Below, piece after piece: positions 1 through 15,346 of a stretch of DNA of 64,000 bases. The notes beneath the pieces were generated by a model, which was given only the letters and a program-made list of their open reading frames with translations, did not search any database and was not told where the DNA came from. This DNA comes from Cyclina sinensis (Eukaryota > Mollusca > Bivalvia > Venerida > Veneridae), in assembly GCA_012932295.1 (NCBI GenBank), contig JAAONU010000001.1:37293449-37357448 (forward strand), read 5' to 3'. The translations under genes and the position numbers were made by a program. Position 1 is the first letter of the stretch, and every line of letters begins with the position of its first letter.

Positions 1-197
1 AGCAAAAACTAATGTAAATAAGAGACTGTTGTAGGTTTAAAAGCATCTTTTGGCTTTTTTTTCTTTTGTGGAACAGATTCAAACAGAATATATAGTATTT
101 CTATAGGTTTCCTAATGTGCAAGTGTAAAATGATCATAAGTCAGTTAGGAAAAAGGGATTTCACATGATTTATTTTCCACCATTATTTTGGTGATTT

Positions 198-367
198 CTG
201 GTTGAGACATAAAGGCTGTATCCTGCCTGAAGTCGCAATATTGAGACTACCAATAAATCATATTAAAACTTTTAATAAGGGTCTGGCTAGTCTCAATATT
301 TCGACTGCAAGACCGAACGATTTACAAACTGATATTACATAGATGTCGGCCTTTACGTCTCAACCAG
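198..367. repeat. Foldback/MITE-like inverted repeat
   Basis: The two ends are inverted copies: CTGGTTGAGACATAAAGGC at the left, and the reverse complement of the right end reads CTGGTTGAGACGTAAAGGC. Further in, the arms stay related (the left arm has GCAATATTGAGACTACC, the right arm TAGTCTCAATATTTCG). At about 170 bp with no ORF it fits a non-autonomous DNA element. No clear target-site duplication was seen. Family not assigned. Confidence 0.6.
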
Positions 368-860
368 TTAGATTCAAAACTGTGTCGGAAATCAAGGTTT
401 AAAAATTTAGCGGATCGATAAACTGCCGTCAGGTAGAGTTTTAGCGGTGTCCAACAAAAACATGTTGACATGTGTAGAGTTTATAAGTGTAATACATAAA
501 AAACATAAAATTCTCTTATCTACTTTCTCTTATATTGATTCAGTTTGGAATAAGCTTTACAGGTATGTATTTTTTTTCACGAAATACTGAGTGTAAATAT
601 ATATTTGATTCTGGTCACTGGCATATACACATAGAAGAATAACTTTCCGCATTGTTTTGAATTGTAAGTGGGTTGTGCGAAGGGTGACCATCGTCTATAT
701 ATTAAAAATCCCTGGCGCATAATTTGTTGGGCTAGGATCTGGTTAATCTGACTTTTTGGACCTAGCAGGTTCAACTAAGAATCTTGAAGGAAAGCTGAAG
801 GTTTGTTTAAGGTTTGCAGCTGCAGCTTCATGCTTTTTATAGATTGTTCAAAAGCAAGTT

Positions 861-1022
861 TTAATTCAGTGCTCTAATACCAACCCTAGCCCTCTTTCTT
901 TTGTTGCCTTTTCTTTTGTCTGGATCGTCGCCTTCCTCGTCCATTGGGCTTGTCCTCTTCTTATTGTCATCAGATGCATTACCCCCCGGTGGCTCCCCTT
1001 TGCTATTTCCTTGAGTTGACAT
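861..1022 (-). CDS. Possible short exon of a lysine/arginine-rich protein
   Basis: Reading the minus strand from ATG at 1022 gives an open frame of 53 residues ending in TAA at 861-863. The protein begins MSTQGNSKGEPPGGN, continues with an acidic stretch (DEEGDD) and ends in a strongly basic block (KRKGNKRKRAR) that resembles a nuclear localisation signal. The biased, low-complexity composition looks more like a real N-terminal exon than random AT-rich DNA. A possible splice donor (GTATTA) lies just after 881, so the frame could continue in an exon to the left of the window. It would be transcribed divergently from foxj1, about 6 kb away. I do not recognise the family. Either the N-terminus of a nuclear protein or a chance ORF is possible. 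Confidence 0.35.
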   Translation of the reverse strand: MSTQGNSKGEPPGGNASDDNKKRTSPMDEEGDDPDKRKGNKRKRARVGIRALN

Positions 1023-4000
1023 TATTGCAAATAATCAAATAACGATAATAACACAAATAAACGCTGCAACTTCTTAAATTCTGTGAAGAGCAAGCGACGC
1101 CGGATACTGCTTCACCGGTTTATAATTTCCGGTAATACTAAACGAAAGAAAATTAGCATATCATTGTTGTCGTCTCCCTAAATATTGTTTTGCAGAATAT
1201 AATTGGTGAATAATGTTCAATATAGAAAACAACATATCTGCCTAGAAAAGTAGAATTCTCATTTGTCCTACTTGAAAATTTCTCACAAGGAAAACTTACC
1301 AATTTTGAAAATATCACATTTGACTTTTTAAAGTAGTTTTCGTTATAGTTTTCCTATCCAGTAGAAGCAATTCTTAATTCAAAGTCTATCCTTTAGCTAA
1401 TAAAGGGTTTGCAATAAACTATTCGAAAAATAAAATAAAATGATAAATAACTTAGAATGGAAAGAAAAAAAACTTGTAAAAATTCCTTAGCGGATATAAT
1501 CACAGCAAAAGTATTTAATTGTAGCAAATCGCTATCTAAATGTGTACTACAATAGCTCTCTGCATTCAAGTTTATATGTTGGTACTTTAACTAGAATTTT
1601 TGACTGACACCATGATAATGGGCAATTCTATATGACATTTAAAATGTTATGTTGTAAATTTCAAGGTATACCTTTCTTGCTACGTATTTTTACTCTCTTT
1701 TACGGAATAAATTACATTTGTTTTTCTTTCAGGAATAGTGATGAAAAAGTTCGGCTTTCTATTTACGGACACATCTCGCTCAATACTTACTCAGTGGTGT
1801 ACCAATGATTATATTTGAGCTAATATATTGACACAGATACATAAAAATGTGAACTTGCTTAAACATTTTGAGACTGTCGAGTCTGTAATGACGAATTTAA
1901 TAACTCAGCACTGGCTGCATCGCTGTACCGACCACAGAAAGAAAGACTAATATACATGTACTTGTTTTTATCGTATTTTACTTGTATTTACAGTTTTCCT
2001 TCCTGAACAACAATGACAGTTAACTCATTTTGTTATCTTTATTCATTTGTATTCACACTGATTGGTATTCCTGGATGGAGTGAGTAGCTCGGGTTGCCTT
2101 TCATTATTCCGGGAGTACTATTTACATCCCGCCCCACCCCCATCCTGTGCCATACCAATAATGTTTCAGATATTAGCGTTTGCGATTAGACACTCGACCT
2201 CGAAATGGTGTCATTTAAATTTACCTTCGTGTTATAGTAAAACTGTCTTTTTTTCAGGTAACAAAATTTCAAGGCACAAAAACTTCAGCAAACTCTGAGA
2301 CTATATTTTCTATTTCTTACATTTTTTTCTGAGGCGCGATTTTGCTTTTGCCATTTCTTTAAATGTCTTTCATTAAACCTCGACAGCATTTTATTCCGAG
2401 GCTGCATGCCATGGCTCAAAATAAAAAGTACAATACTAACAGTGATACTTCCTTAAATGCAAGGTCTGAAACTTCGAAATCTGTGCACAGCCACCTTTCT
2501 GTTACAAGTGGTTTTACATCGCTTCACGAAGGCCTGAATTATGATATTCAGCACGATGCATTTGATAATCATCACTGAACCGCCGATGACATTTAAAACC
2601 AGAATGCGAAACAAGATAAGGTTTATCTACCAAACTCGTCTCCTAATATATTAAAGAGGCACACTCTAAAATTTTGAGAATAAGATTTTCTTCAAAGTCA
2701 TGTAAATGTAAATGATATTGAATGCATTTTACATGTCAATATGTCAGGGAAATTTCTTAGTAAATCAGGTCACCTGAGTGCATTTATAATTGTCTTTATA
2801 GAGTTGTTGTAGTTTAGTTGTTTATTACAAAAGAACACTTTCTTAGTGTCTATATCTTTCATATCTCCTTTTGCTCATCAATTAATTTTCATATGCAGTG
2901 CATCGACGGCTAATTTTAGGGCAGGTCCCTTTAAAAATCGCGATTATTTACACAATTTACACAAGTCATCCGACTAGTACTCACTGACATAATAACTATT
3001 CTCTTGTATGACAGACGCCGTTCAATTTGATAGGATCAAAATCAGTTACCAATGTACGAAAGAATACGCAATCTGAAATTTCATCATACTGTTGCATATT
3101 GGATGGACGTTCCGGTAGTTTCGTCATATTTTATTTCTAAAACATAGTGCTTCATACACAAATTATACAGCAAATACATATAAATGAAAAAGGGTTAGAT
3201 CACAACTTAACAGACGATTTTTACCAAATAAATAAAAAGTTACAAATGTCCTAAGGTTATAATATGTGAGTTTAGTTGAAATACATTCTATTTTGAATTT
3301 AAATTCATTTTTAAATAAGTAAATCATTTAGGGGGGAATAGGTTTGGACCAAACACACTTACAATTTAGATACGGATCTCTTAAATTACAGTTAAGTTAT
3401 AATTTCTTACAGCGATATGTAGAAATATTTAAAAGTTTGAAAAATGCACATCCATACATATAAGATATTTAAAGAAAAATATGACAGATACTAATTTTGT
3501 TTGAAAGAAAACAGGAGATGTCTGGCATAGTAAACTAATCAAGTAAGAATTTCAATTACGACAAGACATCAAATATAATAAGAGATATACTTTTAACGAA
3601 CTGTAGAGAAACATGAAAACATGAAATTCTTCATTTTCAGAAATCGATCGAGAGTCACATTGTTTATCATAAGTGTTGACAACAAATTGTTGACATTTAA
3701 AAAGATAGTCAAAACTATTGTGTCTGCTAAATTATTCATTCTCACAGTTTTCACAACCGTATGAATTACGCTGATTGGATTAGTCACTGTAATAAAGAGA
3801 TGTTGATTTGTGATATTAATGCCTAAAAGAAATATATCATTTTGTGGATTTGACCAATCAATATGACGAACAAAATACTCAAGATTGAAGGCAACAAAAT
3901 AAACAGAATTCAGGATTAAAGATAGCGGTATGTTTGGGCGGTATGATCTGAAAGATTAACTGACCTGTCGTACTGATGTTAAAAAAGAAAGTTCAATCCG

Positions 4001-4860
4001 ACTTGCAAAAACTGTCATAACTTTTACATTCTTTAAAAAAAACTTTTAATACAAAGACAATCGAGAAAAGTTATCTTCTCCACAAACCTGAACTTTGAAC
4101 AATGCCGAAATTCCAGGGACAATTCTTATGATTGCTTTTTAGCTTTCAGGTCCTATCAAACTGTTCAAAAACGCCAGCAACTCTTTTTTCATATTTTATA
4201 AAAAAAATAAATGAAAGTAACCTATAAGTCACATATAGTTGTATACGTGTCAGTAATCCTCCGGAAAAATATGATGATTAATTTATCTATTTATTTCTGG
4301 AAACGCTTCAGGCTCATACACATCTTTTTTTCCCCCCAACAAAGTGGCGCTACAATGTATATGGTTCCAATTATAAATGGAAAAAAGTATTAAAAGCTTT
4401 AGATGTTTGATAAAGCGGTTGACATTTAACTTTTTAAATAATTTACAAAGCAAATTGAATCGCATCATTTTTTCTTGATAAGGACCTAATGATTTACTAA
4501 GGGGGGTATTATTTTAGCTTTCAAATAGAAAAGAGACAAGAAATTATAATTGTATAATTGTAAGGGGCATAAACCAGATTGTTAGTCTGGTATTATTTAT
4601 AACAGTTGTCTATGTTGATTGCGTATTGTATCATTTTAAGAACAAGGGGTCTTAAATTTTTCTTTAACAAATTCAGTGGGTAACAATTAGGTAAAAAGTA
4701 TTTGCAGAAACATGTTAGCAAATGCTTAAAAGGTTTATGACATGTGTCTGTATTTATCCAAACATCTAGATCATTCATGCTGAAACACGTAACAAACAAA
4801 ATGACAGACATCGACGGTACGAATATGTCTGGGAGTCATTTTTTCGGCCCATGCTTTGTA
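1023..4860. other. Intergenic, no gene seen
   Basis: AT-rich sequence. The longest open frames (such as 2062-2298 and 2363-2578 on the plus strand) have no recognisable domain, no coding-like composition and no convincing splice context. Upstream of the candidate minus-strand exon, at about 1090-1135, there is a CG-containing patch (GACGCCGG, CACCGG, TTTCCGG) that could be a promoter, but this is weak. Confidence 0.5.
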
Positions 4861-4874
4861 TCAGTACCTCCTTT

Positions 4875-5075
4875 CCCGAAGAAAAATCCAACGGACTGTA
4901 CTGGCGACGTTGGGTAGAACCACGACAAGCACCTGGTTAGCTCGGTTGACAGAGGAACGGACAATTAAGTGTCTCGACGTCGAAGGTTTCAATCCCATGT
5001 CGGGTGCATTCCTTTCCCCTGGGTAACAGTAGAGTTTTATCTCAAGTAGTAACCCGAGTGAACTTACAGACACTT
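4875..5075 (+). repeat. tRNA-derived SINE remnant
   Basis: The stretch GGTTAGCTCGGTTGACAG resembles the A box of a tRNA promoter. About 45 bp later GGTTTCAATCCC resembles a B box. Between them is a tRNA-like length with no proper cloverleaf. The flanking text (CGACGTTGGGTAGAACC and CCTTTCCCCTGGGTAACAG) would be the non-tRNA body. This is inference from promoter-box spacing; no second copy of this exact type was found in the window. Confidence 0.5.
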
Positions 5076-5644
5076 GTTTTATGCGTTCTGAGTAAAGTAA
5101 ACTGAGATGAACTAGAATGACGAAGGCAGCAAGATGCTGAATTATGTATGACTTAAGTTACCTTTACTCATCCGACGGTCGGCCACACACGTTCAATCCA
5201 TTCCGTCCCATTGTTCATTGACCGTACTTCATTTAGTCGTTTGAAATGTTAACCGTGGTTAAATGACAATGAATGTCGCTGAAATTTTTCATATATTTAT
5301 GCTAGGAAAAATTACATTTTCATTTAGTAATCAATACCTATCGGCCCGAGTGAATCTTGTCAATTGAATACCTGTATAATATTTCAAACTTTTTCAAACC
5401 TAAGAACTGCTGGTACGGTTAAGAGATGATAAATTATAAACAGATAGGACAGTCTGTCCGTTCAGGCAGGGAATATTGCATTTGCATTTTACTTAGTTAA
5501 AAATTAGCACTGAAATGAAAACTTTAATGCTTCTAATTACTTCAAACGACTGACTCACAGTATTTATCTTTTCGTTAAAATTAAGGAGATGTTAATATTA
5601 TATGGAAAAAAAAGACAATTTTATACTTCTATACATTCTGAAAA

Positions 5645-5740
5645 CTTTAGAAAAAAATGGATTCAACCAGATTCGAACCCATACCCTTCCGGTCAGTAAA
5701 CTTATTATAAATTGTGAGTAACCCATGGCACTGAACAGAG
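5645..5740 (-). repeat. tRNA-like SINE fragment
   Basis: On the minus strand GGGTTCGAATCTGG is a good B-box/T-arm match, and the tRNA-like part (GTTTACTGACCGGAAGGG) lies upstream of it. The acceptor and D arms do not fold into a tRNA by eye, so I call it a SINE relic and not a working tRNA gene. Confidence 0.4.
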
Positions 5741-6318
5741 TTTTGCGGTTGAAAAGTTCAAAATCAACAGTATAACCTAAGTATATACCCCGTGTCTAAC
5801 GGGGTAATATTTTAACCGATTAAATCTTGTAAAATTTTATATTATTATGTAATTCTGCAACAAAAATGAGACAGTAACTTATTTTAGAAATGTTCTTCTC
5901 CATAATATTTAGATTTTCATTTTCTTTTTGTTACATGTGACATCGCTGATCAATCTTTAAAATAACCCGTATCTTAAGGTTTTGACATTTGCGATAAATA
6001 GAAAAAAAGATTTCACATTTGTATATGCAGATATGTAGACATGCTATAAACTGATGTAACTGTGTCGTGAAAAAGGACTAATCTACCTTTTGCATTAAGA
6101 CCGATTTTACAAATCAAGATAAATATGTTTTTATTTGGGATGTCAACCAGGAAATTAATGTCAACTTTCAAATGTTTACAGACGGTGTTTACTCGTTGCT
6201 GTAGCTAATTTAGCCGTCAAAACATATGATCAGTGTCAAGCAAATGCTTTAAACTAATAATTGATCCCCGTCCAAACCTAGAATCCAATGAAATTGTTTC
6301 GCTTTAAATAACCATCCA
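5741..6318. other. Upstream flank of foxj1, no element identified
   Basis: AT-rich DNA with no open frame worth reporting. It would include the proximal promoter of foxj1 if transcription starts near 6.2-6.5 kb. I looked for an RFX X-box and found no convincing match. Confidence 0.35.
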
Positions 6319-6597
6319 ATGATAATGTTTAGTACTGAGAAAGTTGTGACAATCAAAGTGATTGGTTTATTCAGATATTTAGTATTTATAGTTGTTTACA
6401 TTGTTGCTACATCGAAATTCATTCACATTTTGTCAGTAAATTCATACAAAAATTGTACGTTATTCAATTGTTTCGGAGTGTCTGCAGTGGAATCATTATC
6501 ATTTACATCAGATGATATATTAGGAGGTGCAGATGCTTAATGAATAAAGAAAAGGATTTCGTAAATTATCAAAATAGAGTGCATAAAAAACACGAAG
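6319..6597 (+). other. foxj1: Candidate 5' non-coding exon of foxj1
   Basis: The first foxj1 coding exon starts right after a strong acceptor (TTTTTTCTCCAG, ending at 7440), only 9 nt before the ATG. The transcript therefore needs at least one upstream exon. The best donor in the upstream kilobases is CACGAAG|GTAAGG, with the exon ending at 6597. The left edge is not known. A 73-codon open frame (6319-6540) would lie in this exon and act as an upstream ORF if transcription starts before it. The donor and acceptor are visible; pairing them is inference. Confidence 0.4.
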
Positions 6598-7342
6598 GTA
6601 AGGAATTTGTTTTTTGTAAACTTTTCAAAAACGTATCTTTGGTTAATTGATTTAATCTTTCTGATAAAGCTTTGCTAAAACTTGGTTTTTCTGTTATTAT
6701 TTTTTAAGATCTGTCCAGATGTAAATCTTAAATGAGTTAGACCTGTTTGTTTTCCTTTTACATGTTTTACCACGTGGAAATCTATTTTTGGAATAAAAAT
6801 CGATTAGCCAATAGAAGTCTTTAGATAGCCTTTGACGCTTTTTCTAATGGCATGTCTAAACACATATATCTGCATTTAGAAGATAGCAAAGTATGTGTAT
6901 ATAGAGTTATTGAATTGTACCTGTATATACATGAAACTTGCTGCCCGGGAAAGAAGATTAACCGTTTATTTCATTCTGGGTAAGGGCTTTGTAGAGGTCA
7001 CATTAATTTATATGGACAGAAATAAATGGAAAAAAATATTTAGAAAATAAAGATAGTGGAATAAGTTTTATATCCATGAGGTAATTAAATTTTTGATTAT
7101 TTAATTATTAGCTTCTGACAGTTGTTGCTACTTAATTTAATTGCGTTTGTTGATTAATTTAATTTCACTGACTAAATCATGTCCAAACAAGACTTTTAAA
7201 TAGTAAGTAGCAAATTTTGAAATACATCAGAATATGCATCAAACAAATTAATGCAATTATATTAGTTTTGGGTTTTCAGCAATTAATATCCTTATTTAGA
7301 TGTAGCTCTACACTTTATTTTACATTTTCTTATTAGCATTAC

Positions 7343-7375
7343 CAGGGTCTTTCAAATCCTATTTGAAAGACCCTG
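7343..7375. repeat. Perfect 15-bp stem hairpin in foxj1 upstream intron
   Basis: CAGGGTCTTTCAAAT is followed by a CCT spacer and then by its exact reverse complement ATTTGAAAGACCCTG. It ends 65 bp before the splice acceptor at 7440. It may be a tiny foldback element or an RNA hairpin near the branch-point zone. Confidence 0.85.
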
Positions 7376-7449
7376 ACATTACTAAGTAAAACTTGATGTC
7401 TTAATATATATTCAATAGTTTTGTCTTCTTTTTTCTCCAGGCAGTATCA

Positions 7450-9645
<2,196 letters not shown>

Positions 9646-12265
9646 TCTGAGAAAAATGCAATATTTTAGTTAGAAAATATCTCTAGTTGCCTTAGGTTTA
9701 GACTCCAGGATTGTTGTGTAACTACAAATTAAAGCATCTGCATCCTTGAGTCAAAGAAATTCTGATAGTGTTACTGTAGAAAGCTGCCAAAAAGTCTAAC
9801 AATTCATAGCCACATATCTATATGTAACCAATGCTCAAAACTGCCAGTCAACAAACTTCATTTTTTTTAGTTTAAAACTAAGACATAATCATCAAAGGAA
9901 ATCATTCTTGAAAAAGAAAATTGATGAAAATTAATAGAGTAAAACATTTCTGTTATAGCCTTTCTAGCAAGAACTTTCAGGCGCATCATTACAAGCAGAA
10001 TTTTTTTAAAGATTATCATATGTCCATTGGTTCATCATTTTCAGCTCAATTAGTGTCATGTTTGAAATTAATCATTCCATTTTCATATATTGGTCATTCT
10101 GCCATTAGTTTTGTTAGTAGAGAAAAGAATCATGTTTGAAATTTGTGAATTATTTTGATAGTTTTTTATGTATTTGTTATGAATTGTTTGTGTTTGGATT
10201 GGTATAGACATACCAATTAGATATAAAGTGCTATTTTTAGTACTGCTGAAGTGGGAGATTCCACTTTGAAACTTGAAAATGAGCAATTTTTAAATGTGAG
10301 CTTAGCCTTGCATAGATTTTACTGTTTTTTGGAAAAACAATATCATAGAAGTTGATACAAAAATTCAAAGCAACTTGTGCAGGAATTTTGGTCTTCTGTC
10401 GAGTCATCAGATGTTTTTAATATGCCAAGTTAAATTCTAAATGTCAAAGGATTTCACAAAATATTTCTAGAAATGTCACCCATGCTTTATGTAAAGTTTC
10501 ATTTTGGTCTCTTTCTAGGGCATAGTGCAAATTACTTAGGATGTCATAAAATTGACACTCCGTCCTTACCTATTCCGTCCATATGTATTCCGTCCAGTTT
10601 TTATATGTATTAAATGTGTATGTTTTAATGTGTATGTCTTGTACACATTGTAAATAGTGTTGATAATTGATAATTTTATTTTGTAAATAGTGTTTTAAAG
10701 TCATGTAAATATTAACATTTCATATTTATTTATTTAAAAAAGAAAAAGTAATATATATGAGTGAAAATGTTGTATGAATCAGTTGTATTTTAAGTGTGTT
10801 TTTTCTTTATTATTTACTAAGTTGCAAAGCTCAACTCTAGTTGTTGTTGTTTCAGGAAATTAATGGAAGAGTTACCATTTTGCTTTGAACATGTATAGAT
10901 TCTATGTTGAAACATGCATACAAAAGTATTATCAGTGTAATCCCCAGTATTAACATGGTATTAAAAATCCATCGTTTTAAATATTCTTCTGCTGTTGTAC
11001 TCAGTGATATGACATGTTTGTTAGTATTATTCTATTTGGCAAGACTTTTTGTGACGTTTGACAGACTGATATTATAGTAGGGGGAAAAAACATAAAAATT
11101 TTGCTAGGTTGATTTGTTTTAACAATGCTTCATCCTTTCTCTCGTACTTTTAAACAAAAATATGAATTGTTAATAATATTATATCTTCCAAATAAGAACA
11201 AAACTCCAAAAATAAAGGTCAGGATATTTAAAAAAAAAAAAAAAAAAAAGAATTTGAAATGTCATTTCTGTTTTTTTATTACGCATGTTGCTAAGTTAAC
11301 TCTGATAGTAAAAATGGTGACAAATATTCACAGACAAAGCTTTTTTATGTAAATATAATCATTTATGCAAATATAGGTGCAACCATATATCATTATGCAT
11401 GAAGATACACGAATAACCCATCTCAGTGTGGGAAAATCTTAAACACTGCCTATAAACTCTCATATTTGCATGATTTTCAAATCAAGAAACATAACTGTCT
11501 TGAATTTTAAGCAAATTTGTTGCTTACCAAATCAGACATAAAATCTTCTGTCTGAGCTAGAATGTTTTTTTAATCACTTCAGAATATTACTAGTATTTTA
11601 CTGTATTTGATCAGCTGATGGTACATGTATATGTAGGATAGATTATATAGAGAGAAATCTTGTGGAATCATATGTGATATCAGTACAAATGGCTCTACAT
11701 ATAATTAGTAATTAGAGTGTAGAAAATTCGCTGTCAGTACGGATTATATTAAGTCTATTTTGTTGTGTGTTAAAAGGCATTTCAGTGGGAGACATTTTTA
11801 TCTTTGACAATCTTTTAATCAAGATCCATTTTGTTGTCTCATTGTTTTTAAGTCAAAAGTTTACTGCTCGTGTGCATCATGAATATAATTTCATATTATG
11901 GGCAAAAATCTTTAAATTTTCAATGATTCTTTTCTTTTGGAGATTCTAAGAATACCTAAGAGTCAGAATTTCTCATAGGATTTTGAAAAGAACTTAGGAA
12001 ATTTTGCCTGTTTTCTTTACACATGTATTTATGGTTAATCATGTACAAACATGATTTACTTGCTTTTTCTGTTTGCGTTTGTATTAAAATACAGATACTA
12101 GATTCTATATGCCAGTTGTATGTAATAAACTTAGTTTTGTATCATCCTCCATCCAGTATTACCTCTGCATTTGTCACATGTTTCCACCATTTGTGTGCCT
12201 GCACCGGTTGTCAGATTAAACATTGTTTATTGAAAAATGATAATTTATGAAAAAATAAAAATATT
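9646..12265 (+). other. foxj1: Probable foxj1 3' untranslated region
   Basis: No coding frame follows the foxj1 stop. The sequence is AT-rich, with an ATTAAA at 9728, an AATAAA near 11210 (just before an 18-base A run at about 11231-11249) and further AATAAA copies near 12124 and 12250. Any of these could end the transcript; which one is used cannot be told by eye. Confidence 0.4.
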
Positions 12266-15200
12266 TTTGAAAAAAAAGTTGTTTTTACTATATCACAACC
12301 TTTATCTTCTGAATGCAGGTTCAAAGAAAAGATGTTTATTTTCTACGATTTTAATATCTGGTGAAAAGTCGTCTGCGACACGTCTTACCGTCTGTCTTTT
12401 TCTTTCATAGTTAAGATGGCATGCCACCCAAAAAGCTGACTGATGTCTGCTGAAATACCCCAACGGTATACACTCCAAACATTTGCTGAATTCAATCCAA
12501 AGGCCCTCAACCGATTAAAATATTTAGCGGGACAAAAATAAACGTCTTACAACACTTTGAAAACGGACAAAACAATTGAATTTGTCACCTATCAAGGTTG
12601 TTCTAAAGCAATGTAAAGTCTGAATTGAGTTGAATGACACAGGTGTTTTTTTTTTCCACAATTTGTCAAATTATAGATGATTGATATAAATCAAAAATAG
12701 TCCATTTCTCCTTAGATGACGGTCTGTCACGCAATGGATAACTAGAAGTTTCGTATAATTGGAATGCAATTTAAAGTTGTAATTTATAAAGCTGACAGGC
12801 GTTTACCAATTAAGACCAGTTACGTTTGGTTGGAAAAGGCAGAATGATAGTTAACCGTTGCAATCTATTAATTGGGCATCGCCAAGAAAGCTACTAGAAT
12901 TGAATCTTTTATGATTATTGTTATACGAGTTTAGAGCGAGTCTGCAGCATGTTTTTTCTCTGGAAACCCAATGTAAGACCAGGGGACATTCACGATCACG
13001 ATTTAGGTAACCTTACAGTATCGAAGTTTTTTGTATATGACCTTAATCAGATTAAGATTTGGGGATACATTCAACACCATGTCAAGAACGAAATGTACAT
13101 ACTGAGCGACACTACTGATACGTGCCACTGTTTTTAATAGACGCTGTTCATACACAAAAAGTTAGTTGGGTTTTCAATTTTGCCATATTTAGAACTTTTT
13201 TTAGGGGGGCGGGGGTTAATAAGAGAAAGAACGCTTAGTCGAAGTCAATACAACTGGCAGAAATAGGATAATAACCTTCGCCTTCCCCTACAGGCCCCTG
13301 GGTGATGCGAGCGCCAAGTCCTCTCTTACCGTAGCACGAACAGCCATCAAAATGTCAAACAGGCGGCCTTTTAAAACTTTTTTTCTGTTACGCATGAAAT
13401 TTTTTAAATGAACACGAATGTCCTAAACACTCTTTACGGTTATGGGTACATATTAAAAATATAGAAATTAATGCCTTTCAAATACTATATATGCAAACCT
13501 ACATACGATAGGTAAATATTCTAAGTGTTTGCACTTGAAATCTTAGCAGGTGGAAAGCTTTTCAAAAGATTTCAAAACACACATTCAGAGATTAGGCTAG
13601 GTATAAGGTTTTTAAATACTTTTGTTGAGATAAGTCGAACAGAAATACTCGAAAACTATACGTAAAGTTTGATATTTCTAAGTACTCCTATAAAGCGACT
13701 GATTCTAAGAAAATGCCCTCCCATACTACATTGCATTTTAATCATTTTAATGGTATTGATAGGAGTCTATAAAAACACACTGATATAGTATCAACTAATC
13801 TCAAGAATTAATTAGGGCTCTAGTAGATATCTTTCTAGTGAAAACCCCTTGTATCAGATCACCAATCGATGTTCAAAGCACTTTGGCATGATCTGTCAAG
13901 ATTTTTAAAAATATTTTTACTGACGTAAATAAAGTACATAAACGGCAAAAAAAACCCAAACTCGTCGATTTTTCTCGATTATTAATAGTTCATGGTTTGA
14001 TAAAAACGATTAGTGTATCATGTATATGATCTGACATTTGCAATGGAATGCAGCTGCCTCTTTTATTTTTCATTGATCAGTGCTGCTCCTGCGCGCACTG
14101 AGGCCCATCTTAGACTGTCTATGCACAGTGAAGACATATGGAATAAAAAAACTACATTAAGGGACCAAAATATGTTAAAACTAAGAGATTAAATGGCTTG
14201 AATACCAAAATTAATCTCCGGAGTATATTGATTTTAACGATTTTGCGTATTTTGGTATTAGCGGCCCAGTGATAAGTGAGTCAACTTTTATATTTGGAAT
14301 GATAAGTGTATATATTGTATGTAAAGGTTATAGGTTTACCAATATTTGAATAAATATATTATGATTTCAATAAACCATTCTGTCCTGCACTTGAATTTCT
14401 AGGACTGTGATATGTATTTTGCGATAACTTGGTCAGAAAAAGGCAAATAAGAAGCTACAGTGCATTATGTTACGATACTAATATACATGTACACTAATGT
14501 AGACGGGAATGAGATGCTTGTTTCCATTTTTTTGGTTTGGCTATGTGAAATATCTACAATAAATAAATACGACGCTCGAAAGAGTCCCCCCCCCCCCACA
14601 CCCACGTAGGGTACACATCTGAACATAATTATACAGAAAAGAAATAGTAGCAACAATTAATATTGACAATAAAAGTAATCAAACCTCGCACATCTTATTA
14701 TTTAAAATTATTAGAATAACAGACTATCATGGTGCTGCATTCCATTTTCGGATATACATTTTTAACGTGATTTTGTACTATGACACCAATGATATCTACT
14801 TAGTCTCTATGTGTTCTCTAACGATTGGAGCCGAAGATTCACGAGTAACATGCGAGATCATTGGGTTATAGTTGAATCCAGATTTTATGGATAACAATAA
14901 AAAATACGTTAAATATTTCGTAGATATGCAAGAACTATGATTACTTGTGGTGGATTGTTCAAAATTTCATCATGTATACTGGATAAGGCAAACTGGCATT
15001 AAAGTTAACGTGATAAAACTGCGATTATCAAGTACACCTGGGACTCACTATTAATGAACAGTTCCTGAGTACAAACAGAATTTTTTTAAAGATATAGAAC
15101 TGTGGCTAAAGATAATTCTGATGTGAAATGTAACTTCGATGCTATGTAACGTTTTATTTTGTTCATTAGCAACATAATACAATCCTCAAAACATGTTGGT

Positions 15201-15346
15201 TTCCATGCACCAACACTTAGACAAGAATTAAATGAACATTTAAAGGACATACTGTAGTTTAATAGAAAACATATTGGTAGTGGTTCAGCTTTTAACTGTT
15301 AACCCCAAACAACAAGTTTTAAAAACCTACCAAGTAATAATATTGC
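12266..15346. other. Intergenic, no gene seen
   Basis: AT-rich DNA with only short chance frames. It contains a 13-base C run near 14587. A GC-richer patch at about 13280-13370 could be a relic of a repeat, but nothing in it is recognisable. Confidence 0.5.

Noticed and set aside
6185..6215. RFX X-box in the foxj1 upstream region
   Set aside because: GTTGCTGTAGCTAA has only a loose resemblance to the consensus; such matches are expected by chance.
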